A stretch of DNA of 64,000 bases, from NCBI RefSeq assembly GCF_021032705.1, contig NZ_JAHVXI010000001.1:372001-436000 (forward strand). The letters are read 5' to 3'. Origin of the DNA: Psychroserpens luteolus (GTDB taxonomy: Bacteria > Bacteroidota > Bacteroidia > Flavobacteriales > Flavobacteriaceae). Both the position numbers and the translations under genes were made by a program. Below are positions 50,371-59,695 of the stretch, in pieces. The notes beneath the pieces are model-generated. The model ran no database searches and had not been told where the DNA came from. It was given only the letters and a program-made list of their open reading frames with translations. Numbering within the stretch: position 1 is the first letter of the stretch; each line of letters begins with the position of its first letter.

Positions 50371-51912
50371 ATGGCAAATGAAGATCAATTTAAAAAAGTA
50401 ATCTCTCACGCAAAAGAGTATGGTTACGTATTTCAAAGTAGTGAAATCTATGATGGATTAAGTGCAGTATATGATTATGCTCAAAATGGAGCAGAACTAA
50501 AGAAAAACATTCGTGACTACTGGTGGAAAGCTATGGTACAAATGAATGAAAATATCGTTGGTATAGATGCTGCAATTTTTATGCATCCTACCACATGGAA
50601 AGCCTCTGGTCACGTTGATGCATTTAACGATCCTCTAATTGACAATAAAGACTCCAAAAAACGGTATCGTGCAGATGTTTTAGTAGAAGACTATTGCGCA
50701 AAAATTGAAAATAAGATTGAAAAAGAAGTCAAGAAAGCTGCAAAACGTTTTGGTGACGCCTTTAACAAAGATGAATTTTTAAGTACCAACGGACGTGTTC
50801 TTGGCTATCAAGAAAAGATTGATACCATTTTGAAGCGTTTAGGGCAATCTCTAGAAAATGAAGATTTAGCAGATGTGAAAGCTTTAATTGAAGAGCTAGA
50901 CATTGCAGACCCGATGACAGGCTCACGAAATTGGACAGACGTCAAGCAATTTAACTTGATGTTTGGAACTAAGCTTGGGGCGTCAGCTGAAAGTGCTATG
51001 GATTTATACTTACGCCCTGAAACAGCGCAAGGTATTTTTGTAAACTTTCTAAACGTTCAAAAAACGGGGCGTATGAAAATTCCGTTTGGAATTGCCCAAA
51101 CAGGAAAAGCCTTTAGAAATGAAATTGTAGCAAGACAATTTATTTTTAGAATGCGCGAGTTCGAACAGATGGAAATGCAATTTTTTATCAAACCAGGTAC
51201 ACAAAAGGAATGGTTTGAGCATTGGAAAGACAACCGAATCAAATGGCATTTATCATTGGGAATGGGAGATGATAATTATCGTTTCCATGACCATGAGAAA
51301 TTAGCGCATTATGCTGATGCGGCCACTGACATTGAATTTAGATTTCCATTCGGATTTAAAGAATTGGAAGGGATTCACTCACGTACCGATTTTGATCTAA
51401 AGCAGCATGAAGAGTTTTCTGGTAAGAAACTACAGTATTTTGATCATGAAGATAATGCGAGCTATACACCTTATGTTTTAGAAACATCTATTGGTTTAGA
51501 TCGTATGTTCTTAGCTGTATTCTCTAATTCGCTTGAAGACGAAACTTTAGAAGATGGAAGTGTGAGAACTGTGTTGAAATTACCTGCAGTATTGGCACCA
51601 ACTAAAGCAGCTATACTTCCACTTGTGAAAAAAGATGGTTTACCAGAAATTGCGCGACAGATTATGGATGATCTAAAATGGGATTTCAATGTAGTGTATG
51701 ATGAAAAAGATGCTGTAGGAAGACGTTATAGGAGACAAGATGCTGCTGGAACCCCGTTTTGTATTACTGTAGATCATGATACTTTAGAAGACAATACGGT
51801 CACCATTCGTCATCGCGATACGATGGAACAACAACGTGTAAACATTGAAGACTTAAAAGATCTTATTAAAAAGGAAGTCGATGTCAAACATTGGCTTATG
51901 AAAATGAAATAA
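50371..51912 (+). CDS. glyS: Glycine--tRNA ligase
   Basis: This 513-residue class II synthetase of the single-chain (alpha-2, eukaryote-like) type charges tRNA-Gly. Evidence includes SSEIYDGLSAVYDYAQNG at the start, LRPETAQGIFVNFLNVQKTGRMKIPFGIAQTGKAFRNEI (motif 2 region) and the C-terminal anticodon-binding domain (VLAPTKAAILPLVKKDG onward). Length and layout match the bacterial alpha-2 enzymes. The promoter lies directly against the ATG, and a strong terminator follows. Confidence 0.97.
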   Translation: MANEDQFKKVISHAKEYGYVFQSSEIYDGLSAVYDYAQNGAELKKNIRDYWWKAMVQMNENIVGIDAAIFMHPTTWKASGHVDAFNDPLIDNKDSKKRYRADVLVEDYCAKIENKIEKEVKKAAKRFGDAFNKDEFLSTNGRVLGYQEKIDTILKRLGQSLENEDLADVKALIEELDIADPMTGSRNWTDVKQFNLMFGTKLGASAESAMDLYLRPETAQGIFVNFLNVQKTGRMKIPFGIAQTGKAFRNEIVARQFIFRMREFEQMEMQFFIKPGTQKEWFEHWKDNRIKWHLSLGMGDDNYRFHDHEKLAHYADAATDIEFRFPFGFKELEGIHSRTDFDLKQHEEFSGKKLQYFDHEDNASYTPYVLETSIGLDRMFLAVFSNSLEDETLEDGSVRTVLKLPAVLAPTKAAILPLVKKDGLPEIARQIMDDLKWDFNVVYDEKDAVGRRYRRQDAAGTPFCITVDHDTLEDNTVTIRHRDTMEQQRVNIEDLKDLIKKEVDVKHWLMKMK

Positions 51913-51928
51913 TTGTCTTTTTATATAT

Positions 51929-51962
51929 AAAAAAAGCGCCTTATAATCAAGGCGCTTTTTTT
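51929..51962. terminator. Bidirectional terminator after glyS
   Basis: AAAAAAAGCGCCTT and AAGGCGCTTTTTTT form a 14-bp stem with a 6-base loop, T-tailed on both strands. It serves the convergent glyS and secreted-protein genes. Confidence 0.92.
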
Positions 51963-52840
51963 TATCGTTTTAATAATACAATACTCGCTTTTTCTCTAAT
52001 TTTTAAATTAGTAAGTGCTTTATAGTTATTGGAAGAATCTTCAATCTCCAAAAACACAGTATTTGGTGACACCTTTCCAATATTTAATGCCTCAAGTTCT
52101 AAAACTGTTTCAGGTTTATCAAGAACTATTTCAATCTTCTTTTTATGTTTAGTAACGACATAATTTCTGAGCACAACCTTAGAATCAATTTTTAAATTGA
52201 TTTTGTCTCCGTCCTCTTGTCCAGCATCATACAACACAATGGTAATCTTTTTGTCTTTGCTAAAAAAGTTGAGTGTTTCATCTTTTGAAATGAAGGTGGT
52301 CTTTAATGAATCGACAAGTTTAACAACATTGATTTTTTCTTTAACTTCTTTTTTTACGAAAATATTTCTGTCGATCTTCTTATCTAACTTCTTAGCTTTC
52401 TTTTGAATTTTTTTCATATCAGCCATCAAAATTTCTCCACTAATACATTCTTGACCATCACTATACAAGCCTTTAAAATTGCCTTTAATTTCTCCTTTTC
52501 CGTTAAGTTTTTTTAATGATCCTCTAAAATTAACGAAGCAAAAATCATCACTACTCACTTCCGATTTTGTGTAAACAATACCTTGTTCTCTAAAGCTAAT
52601 TCTATTCTCTTTATCATTAAAAAATCCACTAATCATTGACTTTGTTTCATGCGGCCCACCAAGATCTGTAAGAGAATAACCATCTATAACACCTTCTTTT
52701 TCAGTAAAATGTACACTGTAACTTATAAACGATGTATCGTTTAATTTAATGGCGCCCATAAACTCTGAAGTATCTTGTCCGTAAGAAAAAAAGTACATCA
52801 CTGAACACAAAAAACATAGGAAATTTCTCATTAATAGCAT
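51962..52840 (-). CDS. Uncharacterised secreted protein, 292 residues
   Basis: A signal peptide (residues 1-22, ending FFSYGQ) is followed by two regions. The first (residues 25-150) is a beta domain that looks like a template-deviation assay fold (FMGAIKLNDTSFISYSVHFTEKEGVIDGYSLTDLGGPHETKSM). A Lys-rich connector (MKKIQKKAKKLDKKIDRN) and a second beta domain (KKITIVLYDAGQEDGDKINLKID onward) follow. I recognise no named family. The ATG three codons downstream at 52831 is an equally likely start. It ends inside the terminator shared with glyS. Confidence 0.65.
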   Translation of the reverse strand: MLLMRNFLCFLCSVMYFFSYGQDTSEFMGAIKLNDTSFISYSVHFTEKEGVIDGYSLTDLGGPHETKSMISGFFNDKENRISFREQGIVYTKSEVSSDDFCFVNFRGSLKKLNGKGEIKGNFKGLYSDGQECISGEILMADMKKIQKKAKKLDKKIDRNIFVKKEVKEKINVVKLVDSLKTTFISKDETLNFFSKDKKITIVLYDAGQEDGDKINLKIDSKVVLRNYVVTKHKKKIEIVLDKPETVLELEALNIGKVSPNTVFLEIEDSSNNYKALTNLKIREKASIVLLKR

Positions 52841-52884
52841 TTTAATTATTATACTTGTAAATATAAACTTATAAATTAAATCTT

Positions 52885-53259
52885 ATGAAATTTAAAATTA
52901 TTCTTTCCCTCTTAGCTTTAATGCTAACAGTAAACTTAAGCTATGCTTCATTTCCTGTGGTAAAAGCTAAAACTACAAGCGCAGAAGTTGTGACTACTGT
53001 AGACACTGAAGACAACGGTACATTTTATTCACCAGCTGCAAAAGCTGCTCAAAAAAGTCAAGGGGTAGCCTTATTGCTTTGGTTTTTCTTAGGAGGTCTT
53101 GCTGGACACAGATGGTACTTAGGAAGTCCTGTTGGATGGAACATTCTATTTATCCTTACTTTAGGAGGTCTTGGTATTTGGGCAATTGTCGATTTAATTG
53201 GAATTATTACCGGATCGTACGAGCCTAAAAATGGATCATACAAAAGTAGTTTCTTCTAG
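52885..53259 (+). CDS. TM2 domain-containing protein
   Basis: This 124-residue protein has a signal-like first helix (residues 1-21), a spacer rich in Thr and Val (30-55) and a TM2 domain: VALLLWFFLGGLAGHRWYLGSPVGWNILFILTLGGLGIWAIVDLIGIITGSY (two helices joined by a turn with the DRF-like HRWYLG). The function of TM2 proteins in bacteria is not established. It is a single gene closed by a bidirectional terminator. Confidence 0.9.
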   Translation: MKFKIILSLLALMLTVNLSYASFPVVKAKTTSAEVVTTVDTEDNGTFYSPAAKAAQKSQGVALLLWFFLGGLAGHRWYLGSPVGWNILFILTLGGLGIWAIVDLIGIITGSYEPKNGSYKSSFF

Positions 53260-53310
53260 GATTTTAAATTAAGATTCTGATATCATCAAACATGATATCT
53301 ATAAACTATA

Positions 53311-53343
53311 AAAAACTCCCAAGCCAATGGTTTGGGAGTTTTC
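53311..53343. terminator. Bidirectional terminator after the TM2 gene
   Basis: AAAACTCCCAA and TTGGGAGTTTT form an 11-bp stem with a short loop and flanking A/T runs. It serves the TM2 gene and the convergent metal ATPase gene. Confidence 0.88.
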
Positions 53344-55306
53344 ATATTTTATACCTCAGCAATCGCAAGGCATTAATCACTACCAATAAGGTAGAACCTT
53401 CATGAATGGCAACTGCGCTTCCAATATTTGCCCAACCCATCATGGTTATTGGTACTAGAAAGGCAACAACGCCCAAACTAATCCAAAGGTTCTGTTTTAT
53501 AATGGATCTAGATTTACGACTCAAGCCAATAACAAACGGTAAGCTTTCAATTTTATCAGACATCAAGGCAACATCTGCTGTTTCTAGAGCCACATCGCTT
53601 CCCGCTGCTCCCATAGCTATACCAACAGTACTGTTTGCCATTGCTGGTGCATCATTTACACCATCTCCAACCATTGCAATTTTAGAATCTCTTTGTTTTA
53701 GCTTTTGAATTGCTTTTACTTTATCTTCAGGTAGTAAATTTCCTTTAGCTTCAGTCAAACCAATTTGACGTGCAATAGAATTACCTACATTTTGGTGATC
53801 TCCTGTAAGCATAATCATGTTTTTAATGCCTATTGCTTTTAGGCGTTGCAAGGTGTCTTTAGCAAATGGCCTGGGCATGTCCATAACGCTAATTAAGCCT
53901 ATGAGTTCTTTATGATAGGCCACGAGCATAACGGTCTCACCATCTTGAAGTAAATCACGCATTTGTTGTTCTATTTCAGTAGACACATCAATACCATTAT
54001 CGGTCATCAATCGCGGATTACCAATGAACACCTCATCTCCTTGATATTGGGCCTTAATACCTTTTCCTTGAATCTCAGACATATCAGAGGCTTGGTTATT
54101 CGTTTCAATTTGATACTGTTCCCTAATATCTTTTGATATAGCTCTAGCCAACGGATGATTACTCAAACTTTCGACATCTAATACCAAACTCAAGAAATTG
54201 GTTTTATCGAACCCACTCAATGGAATAACATTGGTTAATTTAGGTTTACCTTCTGTTAAGGTTCCTGTTTTATCAAAAGCGATAGTGGTTAAGGTTCCCA
54301 TATCTTCCAATGCACGACCACCTTTAATCAACACTCCACTTTTGGCCGCTCTAGCAATACCACTTAAGACAGCACTTGGTGTAGAAATTGCCAAAGCACA
54401 AGGACTAGCCGCAACTAAGACACATATGGCTCTATACAAACTTTGATTAAATGTTTCGTCAATAACTAAGTACGCAAAACACAGCACAACCACTAGTAAA
54501 ATAACTATTGGAACAAACCACTTTTCAAACTTTTTGGTTAGTAGTTGTGTTGGTGATTTTTGAGTTTCGGCATCACTTACCATTTTCACTAAACGAGCAA
54601 TCGTACTATCTTCACTAAGTTTGAGCACTTTGACTTCAATAACATTATCTCCATTAATGGTGCCAGTAAATACTTTGTGCTTACTTTCGATATCATTAAA
54701 CTCAGTGTGAGTTTGTAAGGAAGAAATAGCATATTTATCTACAGGAATACTCTCACCTGTTACTGATGCCTGATTAATACTACTCTTCCCTTTTATAACG
54801 ACACCATCTGCAGATACTTTAGTGTTAGGTTTTATTACAATGACATCTCCAATTTGAAGCGATTCAATAGGTATTTCTACCAATTCGTTCTCCTTTTTTA
54901 ACAATGCTATTTTAGGTGATAAATTTCCGAGGGCCTCAATAGATTTTTTTGCCTTATTCATCGCATAATGCTCTAAAGCATGACCTAAACTAAATAAGAA
55001 TAATAACAGCGCTCCTTCTCCCCAACTTCCGATATATGCTGCTCCAATAGCAGCTGCCAACATTAAAAAATCGATTTCAAACTCACCTTTCTTAATCTTA
55101 TTAATCGCTTCTAGAGTTGTGAAATAGCCTCCAAAAAAATAAGCGGCTATAAAACATCCCAATGACCACTCTTGGACAGTACTGAAATGTTCAATAAACA
55201 ATCCTGTAAAAAAGAACACACCGCTTAAAATGGCAAAATACAGTTCTGTTTTTTCACCTAAAATTCCGTGATTATGACTATGTTCATTAGGTTTATTTTG
55301 ATTCAT
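53342..55306 (-). CDS. P1B-4-type metal-transporting ATPase
   Basis: This 654-residue P-type ATPase exports divalent metals such as Zn, Co or Fe. Key parts are the His-rich N-terminus (NEHSHNHG, no HMA domain), the TM4 motif SPC in AASPCALAISTPSAVL, the phosphorylation site DKTGTLTEG, the actuator TGES, the hinge MVGDGVNDAPAM, and the TM6 motif HEGSTLLVV. SPC plus HEGS/T defines subgroup P1B-4. The ATG at 55306 is preferred over a TTG seven codons upstream. No metal-responsive regulator is adjacent. Confidence 0.93.
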   Translation of the reverse strand: MNQNKPNEHSHNHGILGEKTELYFAILSGVFFFTGLFIEHFSTVQEWSLGCFIAAYFFGGYFTTLEAINKIKKGEFEIDFLMLAAAIGAAYIGSWGEGALLLFLFSLGHALEHYAMNKAKKSIEALGNLSPKIALLKKENELVEIPIESLQIGDVIVIKPNTKVSADGVVIKGKSSINQASVTGESIPVDKYAISSLQTHTEFNDIESKHKVFTGTINGDNVIEVKVLKLSEDSTIARLVKMVSDAETQKSPTQLLTKKFEKWFVPIVILLVVVLCFAYLVIDETFNQSLYRAICVLVAASPCALAISTPSAVLSGIARAAKSGVLIKGGRALEDMGTLTTIAFDKTGTLTEGKPKLTNVIPLSGFDKTNFLSLVLDVESLSNHPLARAISKDIREQYQIETNNQASDMSEIQGKGIKAQYQGDEVFIGNPRLMTDNGIDVSTEIEQQMRDLLQDGETVMLVAYHKELIGLISVMDMPRPFAKDTLQRLKAIGIKNMIMLTGDHQNVGNSIARQIGLTEAKGNLLPEDKVKAIQKLKQRDSKIAMVGDGVNDAPAMANSTVGIAMGAAGSDVALETADVALMSDKIESLPFVIGLSRKSRSIIKQNLWISLGVVAFLVPITMMGWANIGSAVAIHEGSTLLVVINALRLLRYKI

Positions 55307-55365
55307 CTCAATAATTTTATGGATCAAATATTGGTTTCGTAACTACCCTATAAAACTTCCAAAAC

Positions 55366-58300
55366 CTAAAAATAAGCTTTTAACTGCACAGTTCCTGTAT
55401 GAATGGTTTTACTGGTCTCCGTTTTCCTTCCGAAGTAATTTAAATTTAGATCCAAGAACTTGGTAAGCTTCTTCTGCGCAAGTAAGCTCCATGTAAAGTT
55501 ATTTCCTGGTTGCAAACCTTCTAATATTTGATAAGCTACTGGAGTATTAGCATTTCCGGAGAATTCATTTTTAAAGAAATTAACTTCTCCTGTTAGTGCA
55601 ATTTTATTGGCATTGTTATAGGTAAATGATAAGCCGTAATTGCTTTGGGTAAGTCGTTCCATCTCACCAATAGTATTATCTTTAGACGTGTATTGATAAA
55701 ACACATCAAAACGAGCATTTTCATTAAATATATAGGATAGCTTAGGTTGAAATCGTACTTCGTCCAGCTCATAATTTCTAGTCGCAAAATTTTCATTAAA
55801 ACTCTTATTCTTTTGATAACTCGTTTCAAAATTCATCAACCAACTTTTTGCAAACTTGTGATTAAACTGTAATTGATGGCTGTTGAGCTTATTTTGCAAT
55901 AACCCTATAGATAACAAGTTTCTAGTCTTGTTAGACAAAAAAGTATAGGACGTTGTAAAATGTTGTTTTGATCTATTAAAAAACAATACATTTCTCACAC
56001 TCTGATTGATTAAAAAATAATCGTCTAAATCTAGATTTTCTTTCAGTGCTTCAAATGGATTTAAATTGAATTTATTCTCTTCTCTTTTCTTTTTGCTTTC
56101 TACTAAAAAAGAGGTTTGATTATAGAAATGTGACCAGAATTTCTTCCCTTTATCTTCAGAGCTAGACCATTGCTTTGGATTGATCGTCAAAGTTTGACTA
56201 AATCTATTTTGATGCGTTTTTACAAACACCTGATTTGGTAACAAGACACGAATATAACTGCCTTGATCTGCAAATTGTGCAACTTCAAACTCGTTGAGTT
56301 CTTGAATTCCGTTGTCATTATAATCAATCCATGTGTAAGCGCCTTGGCCAGGCTCTACTTCTACATAGGTAAAATCTTGCTGTGGCAATGTGCCAGAATT
56401 GGTTTCAAAAACCGTATTCCAAAGGACTAGATTGCCCCACAATTTTTGATTAAAATTTAACCTCGAGTTCAAAGAGTTTTCATCTTCAATACCTTCATCT
56501 TCGCTTTTTAATGTTCTGTAGTTGGCATACAGTCCTAAATTGGTGGTTTTATTCTGAATGATTTGAGATTTCAAATAGTAGGTATTAGATGTATTAACAC
56601 GTTTAACCTCATTGGTGCGCAAACTATCATTTACTCTAAATTTATAGCCTATTTCAACAAAAACACCTGTGCTATCTCCATAACCTGTAAAGGCTTCGTA
56701 AGACTTAAATCGCTGACTCAAATTCGTTAATAGGTCTGTAGATCTTTCACGTTGTTCACTATCTTCTAAAGCGATTTTTGCACCAACCCATTGTTTGTCT
56801 TTATTAAAATTATAAGTGACTCGATTAAAAGAACGTACAAAAGTTGATGTTGACACACTACTTTTATTACTTAAAAAGCTAGAATTAGAAAATATATTGA
56901 ATCTATTGAGCTGGAGATTTGCCAACATATTATGGCGATTCCCATTAAAATTTTCGGAATAATTAAGATGCTCAAATTTATAGGTTGCAACGCCTTTTTT
57001 TGGATGGAGTAATTCAACACCTGAAGACAATAATATCTGATTTCCGAGCGGGTCTTCTAAATTCCAATCACGATTAAATTCGGCTCTGTATAAGCGTTGT
57101 ATGGTTTTGAAGTTCTTATTGATAATATCGGCATCGGCATAAGCATTTAAATTCCATAAGCTATCTGTTTTAATAAGCTTTTGATTGATGCGGAACTTAC
57201 CAGCAAAGCCATCGTTATCATCATCATCCATGCTAGAAAATAAGTTAAGGTCATTTTTACTTCCTGCCAATTCAAAATAAACATCTGTTTTTTCGTTTGG
57301 TTTGTAGGCACCATTAACAACAGCAACTTGCAGTTTTTCTGGTGCAATTAATCGTACGATAGGTTCATAATTTCCCTGAGGAATGCCATTTATTGGTGCA
57401 ACATACTCGAAGATATTTTCTACAGCGTTACTATTTATGATGATATAATTTCCTTGGTTTTCGCCCACTAAAGTAAATCGAACACTAAACAAATCGTCAT
57501 CAGGATTATTAGAGAACACAAAAATTTCTTCACCACCAACAATATCCTTTCTGTATAAAATACGGTTATCATCAAACGCTTGTGCAACATCGGAAGGCGC
57601 TACCATTAATGATTGATCATCTCCAGCATTAGATAAGATATCCACCTGTTCGGTAGATAAATTTTGTTGTAATGGTTGATTTTTAGCATCTGCTTCAGAG
57701 TATACCGAAACTCCAAGTTTAAGCTTTTCAGTTTCATAAGTTCCACCTCCAAAAACCGTAAAGCGAGAGAAATTACGATCACTAAATTGATAATCTACTG
57801 TAATTCGCATTTCCGAAGTGATAGGATACGTCGAATTAAAGATGATCTCACCAGCGTTATAATCGATAATATAATCTTTGTTCTCGCCACGCTCAATAGG
57901 AATACCGTTAACATAAACCGTTTCGCTACCAGAGACGATAAGCACAAATAATTCGTTATTAGGACCTGTCAACTTATAGGGACCTTGGTTGCCTTCTTGT
58001 GCCACAAACTGGCTTGTTGTAAACTGTCCTCGAACTAGTGCTCCAGAAGCAAATAGGTTGGTTTTAGACGATTCTCCTTCAAAATTTGCGGCCACTTGTA
58101 ATCCTTGAACACGTTTAGTAAAGCTGGCAAAATAACTATTAGTGTTGGCTAGATCTATATCTCCTGCTCTAATGTTCCATCGATCACTAAACAATTCGAT
58201 AAATACCTGATCGAACTCATCTAATCGCTGTGAATATCCACTCTCTTGCAAAGGAATATTAGCATCCTGAATTGACGCTCTTAGTGATACCTTATCACTT

Positions 58301-58797
58301 AGCTTTCCTGAAATCTGTAAATCCAATTCACTGTTCAACACCGAGTTTTGATTATTACCAAGTGTGACACCTCTTGAGATGCTTCCTGAAGTGCTCAGCC
58401 CATCAAAAGGGGTGAAATTCTTTTCGACATTGGATTGATTGAGTTTGTACAAACGTTGAAGGTTGTCGGTATTATCAACAATAATCTTATCGTCTAGTTG
58501 GAAATATTTCCGAGTTAAAAAATCGGGATATCGCAAATAATTAATCTCTATAGAATCAACTGCAATCGGTTTTTTGAACGTTAATAAAGCTTTGGCAAAA
58601 TCAACTTTATAATACGAGGTATCAATGGTCGTTTTATCTTTACGCTTTAAGATAAACCAACTGGAATTAATACTTACAGTATCGACTTTAATAGAATCTC
58701 TAACGGCTACTTTCTTTGTTCTATAATTAGATTGTTCCTCTTGTGCTAAGGCACAAAAGGACATCATAAAGCACATAAGCGAAATAGCAATTTTCAT
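55366..58797 (-). CDS. Large uncharacterised outer-membrane protein, 1143 residues
   Basis: The signal peptide covers residues 1-18 (ending CALAQ). The protein is rich in aromatic and polar alternating strands from about residue 130 to the end and closes with HTGTVQLKAYF, as expected for a large outer-membrane barrel. GSISRGVTLGNNQNSVLNSELDLQISGKLSDKVSLRASIQD (about residue 140) and YIIDYNAGEIIFNSTYPITSEMRITVDYQF (about residue 310) look like recurrent motifs of a Bacteroidota-specific family that I know only as hypothetical. There is no TonB box or plug. The role is not known. Confidence 0.75.
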   Translation of the reverse strand: MKIAISLMCFMMSFCALAQEEQSNYRTKKVAVRDSIKVDTVSINSSWFILKRKDKTTIDTSYYKVDFAKALLTFKKPIAVDSIEINYLRYPDFLTRKYFQLDDKIIVDNTDNLQRLYKLNQSNVEKNFTPFDGLSTSGSISRGVTLGNNQNSVLNSELDLQISGKLSDKVSLRASIQDANIPLQESGYSQRLDEFDQVFIELFSDRWNIRAGDIDLANTNSYFASFTKRVQGLQVAANFEGESSKTNLFASGALVRGQFTTSQFVAQEGNQGPYKLTGPNNELFVLIVSGSETVYVNGIPIERGENKDYIIDYNAGEIIFNSTYPITSEMRITVDYQFSDRNFSRFTVFGGGTYETEKLKLGVSVYSEADAKNQPLQQNLSTEQVDILSNAGDDQSLMVAPSDVAQAFDDNRILYRKDIVGGEEIFVFSNNPDDDLFSVRFTLVGENQGNYIIINSNAVENIFEYVAPINGIPQGNYEPIVRLIAPEKLQVAVVNGAYKPNEKTDVYFELAGSKNDLNLFSSMDDDDNDGFAGKFRINQKLIKTDSLWNLNAYADADIINKNFKTIQRLYRAEFNRDWNLEDPLGNQILLSSGVELLHPKKGVATYKFEHLNYSENFNGNRHNMLANLQLNRFNIFSNSSFLSNKSSVSTSTFVRSFNRVTYNFNKDKQWVGAKIALEDSEQRERSTDLLTNLSQRFKSYEAFTGYGDSTGVFVEIGYKFRVNDSLRTNEVKRVNTSNTYYLKSQIIQNKTTNLGLYANYRTLKSEDEGIEDENSLNSRLNFNQKLWGNLVLWNTVFETNSGTLPQQDFTYVEVEPGQGAYTWIDYNDNGIQELNEFEVAQFADQGSYIRVLLPNQVFVKTHQNRFSQTLTINPKQWSSSEDKGKKFWSHFYNQTSFLVESKKKREENKFNLNPFEALKENLDLDDYFLINQSVRNVLFFNRSKQHFTTSYTFLSNKTRNLLSIGLLQNKLNSHQLQFNHKFAKSWLMNFETSYQKNKSFNENFATRNYELDEVRFQPKLSYIFNENARFDVFYQYTSKDNTIGEMERLTQSNYGLSFTYNNANKIALTGEVNFFKNEFSGNANTPVAYQILEGLQPGNNFTWSLLAQKKLTKFLDLNLNYFGRKTETSKTIHTGTVQLKAYF

Positions 58798-58908
58798 TCA
58801 GTATATAAACTTCTAAAGGCGGAAATTATTTTATCCTTAAAATCGGGTTAAAATAATAGTGTAAAAGTACAGTATTATTTAATTTAGCTGAAATCTTAAC
58901 TTTTCAGA

Positions 58909-59670
58909 ATGAAAATCATCTCATACAATGTCAACGGTATTCGAGCTGCAATGAATAAAGGCTTTATCGATTGGCTTAAAAGCGCAAATCCAGATGTGAT
59001 TTGTTTACAGGAAATTAAAGCCATGAAGGAGCAAGTTGATATTGAAGCCATCGAAAATGCTGGCTATATATATAATTATTGGTTTAGTGCTCAAAAAAAA
59101 GGCTATAGTGGTGTTGCCATTTTAAGTAAAACGGAACCAGACCACATAGAATATGGAACTGGAATAGAATCTATGGACTTTGAAGGGCGAAATCTAAGAG
59201 CCGATTTTAATGGTTTATCCGTAATGAGTATGTATTTACCTTCTGGAACTAATGATGCTCGATTAGCACACAAATTTGAATACATGGATATGATTCATTC
59301 GTATTTAAACAACTTGAGACAAGAGAAACCCAACTTAGTTGTTCTTGGCGATTATAACATTTGTCATGAAGCGATTGATATTCACAATCCAAAAATGAAG
59401 GGTGTTTCTGGTTTTTTACCTGAAGAACGTGAATGGTTGGGTCGTTTCATTGATAGCGGTTTTATCGATTCGTTTAGATACTTACACCCAGAGAAACAAG
59501 AATTTTCATGGTGGAGTTATCGTGCCAATTCCAGAGCAAACAATAAAGGTTGGCGTTTAGATTATGCCATGGTTAGCCAACCATTACAAGAAAACATCAA
59601 ACGTAGCGTTATCCTCACAGAAGCGGTTCATAGTGACCATTGTCCAATCTTAGTAGAAATAGAAAATTAA
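58909..59670 (+). CDS. xth: Exodeoxyribonuclease III
   Basis: This 253-residue AP endonuclease and 3'-5' exonuclease acts in base-excision repair. It begins MKIISYNVNGIRAAMNKGF, with the catalytic Asn; LQEIKAM supplies the metal-binding Glu. LGDYNICHEAIDIHNP, DSFRYLHPE, WWSYR and RLDYAMVS follow, and VHSDHCPILVEI carries the terminal Asp-His. All parts of the exonuclease III/APE1 family are present. It follows the large outer-membrane gene divergently and is 25 bases before the OmpA lipoprotein gene. Confidence 0.96.
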   Translation: MKIISYNVNGIRAAMNKGFIDWLKSANPDVICLQEIKAMKEQVDIEAIENAGYIYNYWFSAQKKGYSGVAILSKTEPDHIEYGTGIESMDFEGRNLRADFNGLSVMSMYLPSGTNDARLAHKFEYMDMIHSYLNNLRQEKPNLVVLGDYNICHEAIDIHNPKMKGVSGFLPEEREWLGRFIDSGFIDSFRYLHPEKQEFSWWSYRANSRANNKGWRLDYAMVSQPLQENIKRSVILTEAVHSDHCPILVEIEN

Positions 59671-59695
59671 TTATAACAAACTTAACCTGATTAAC

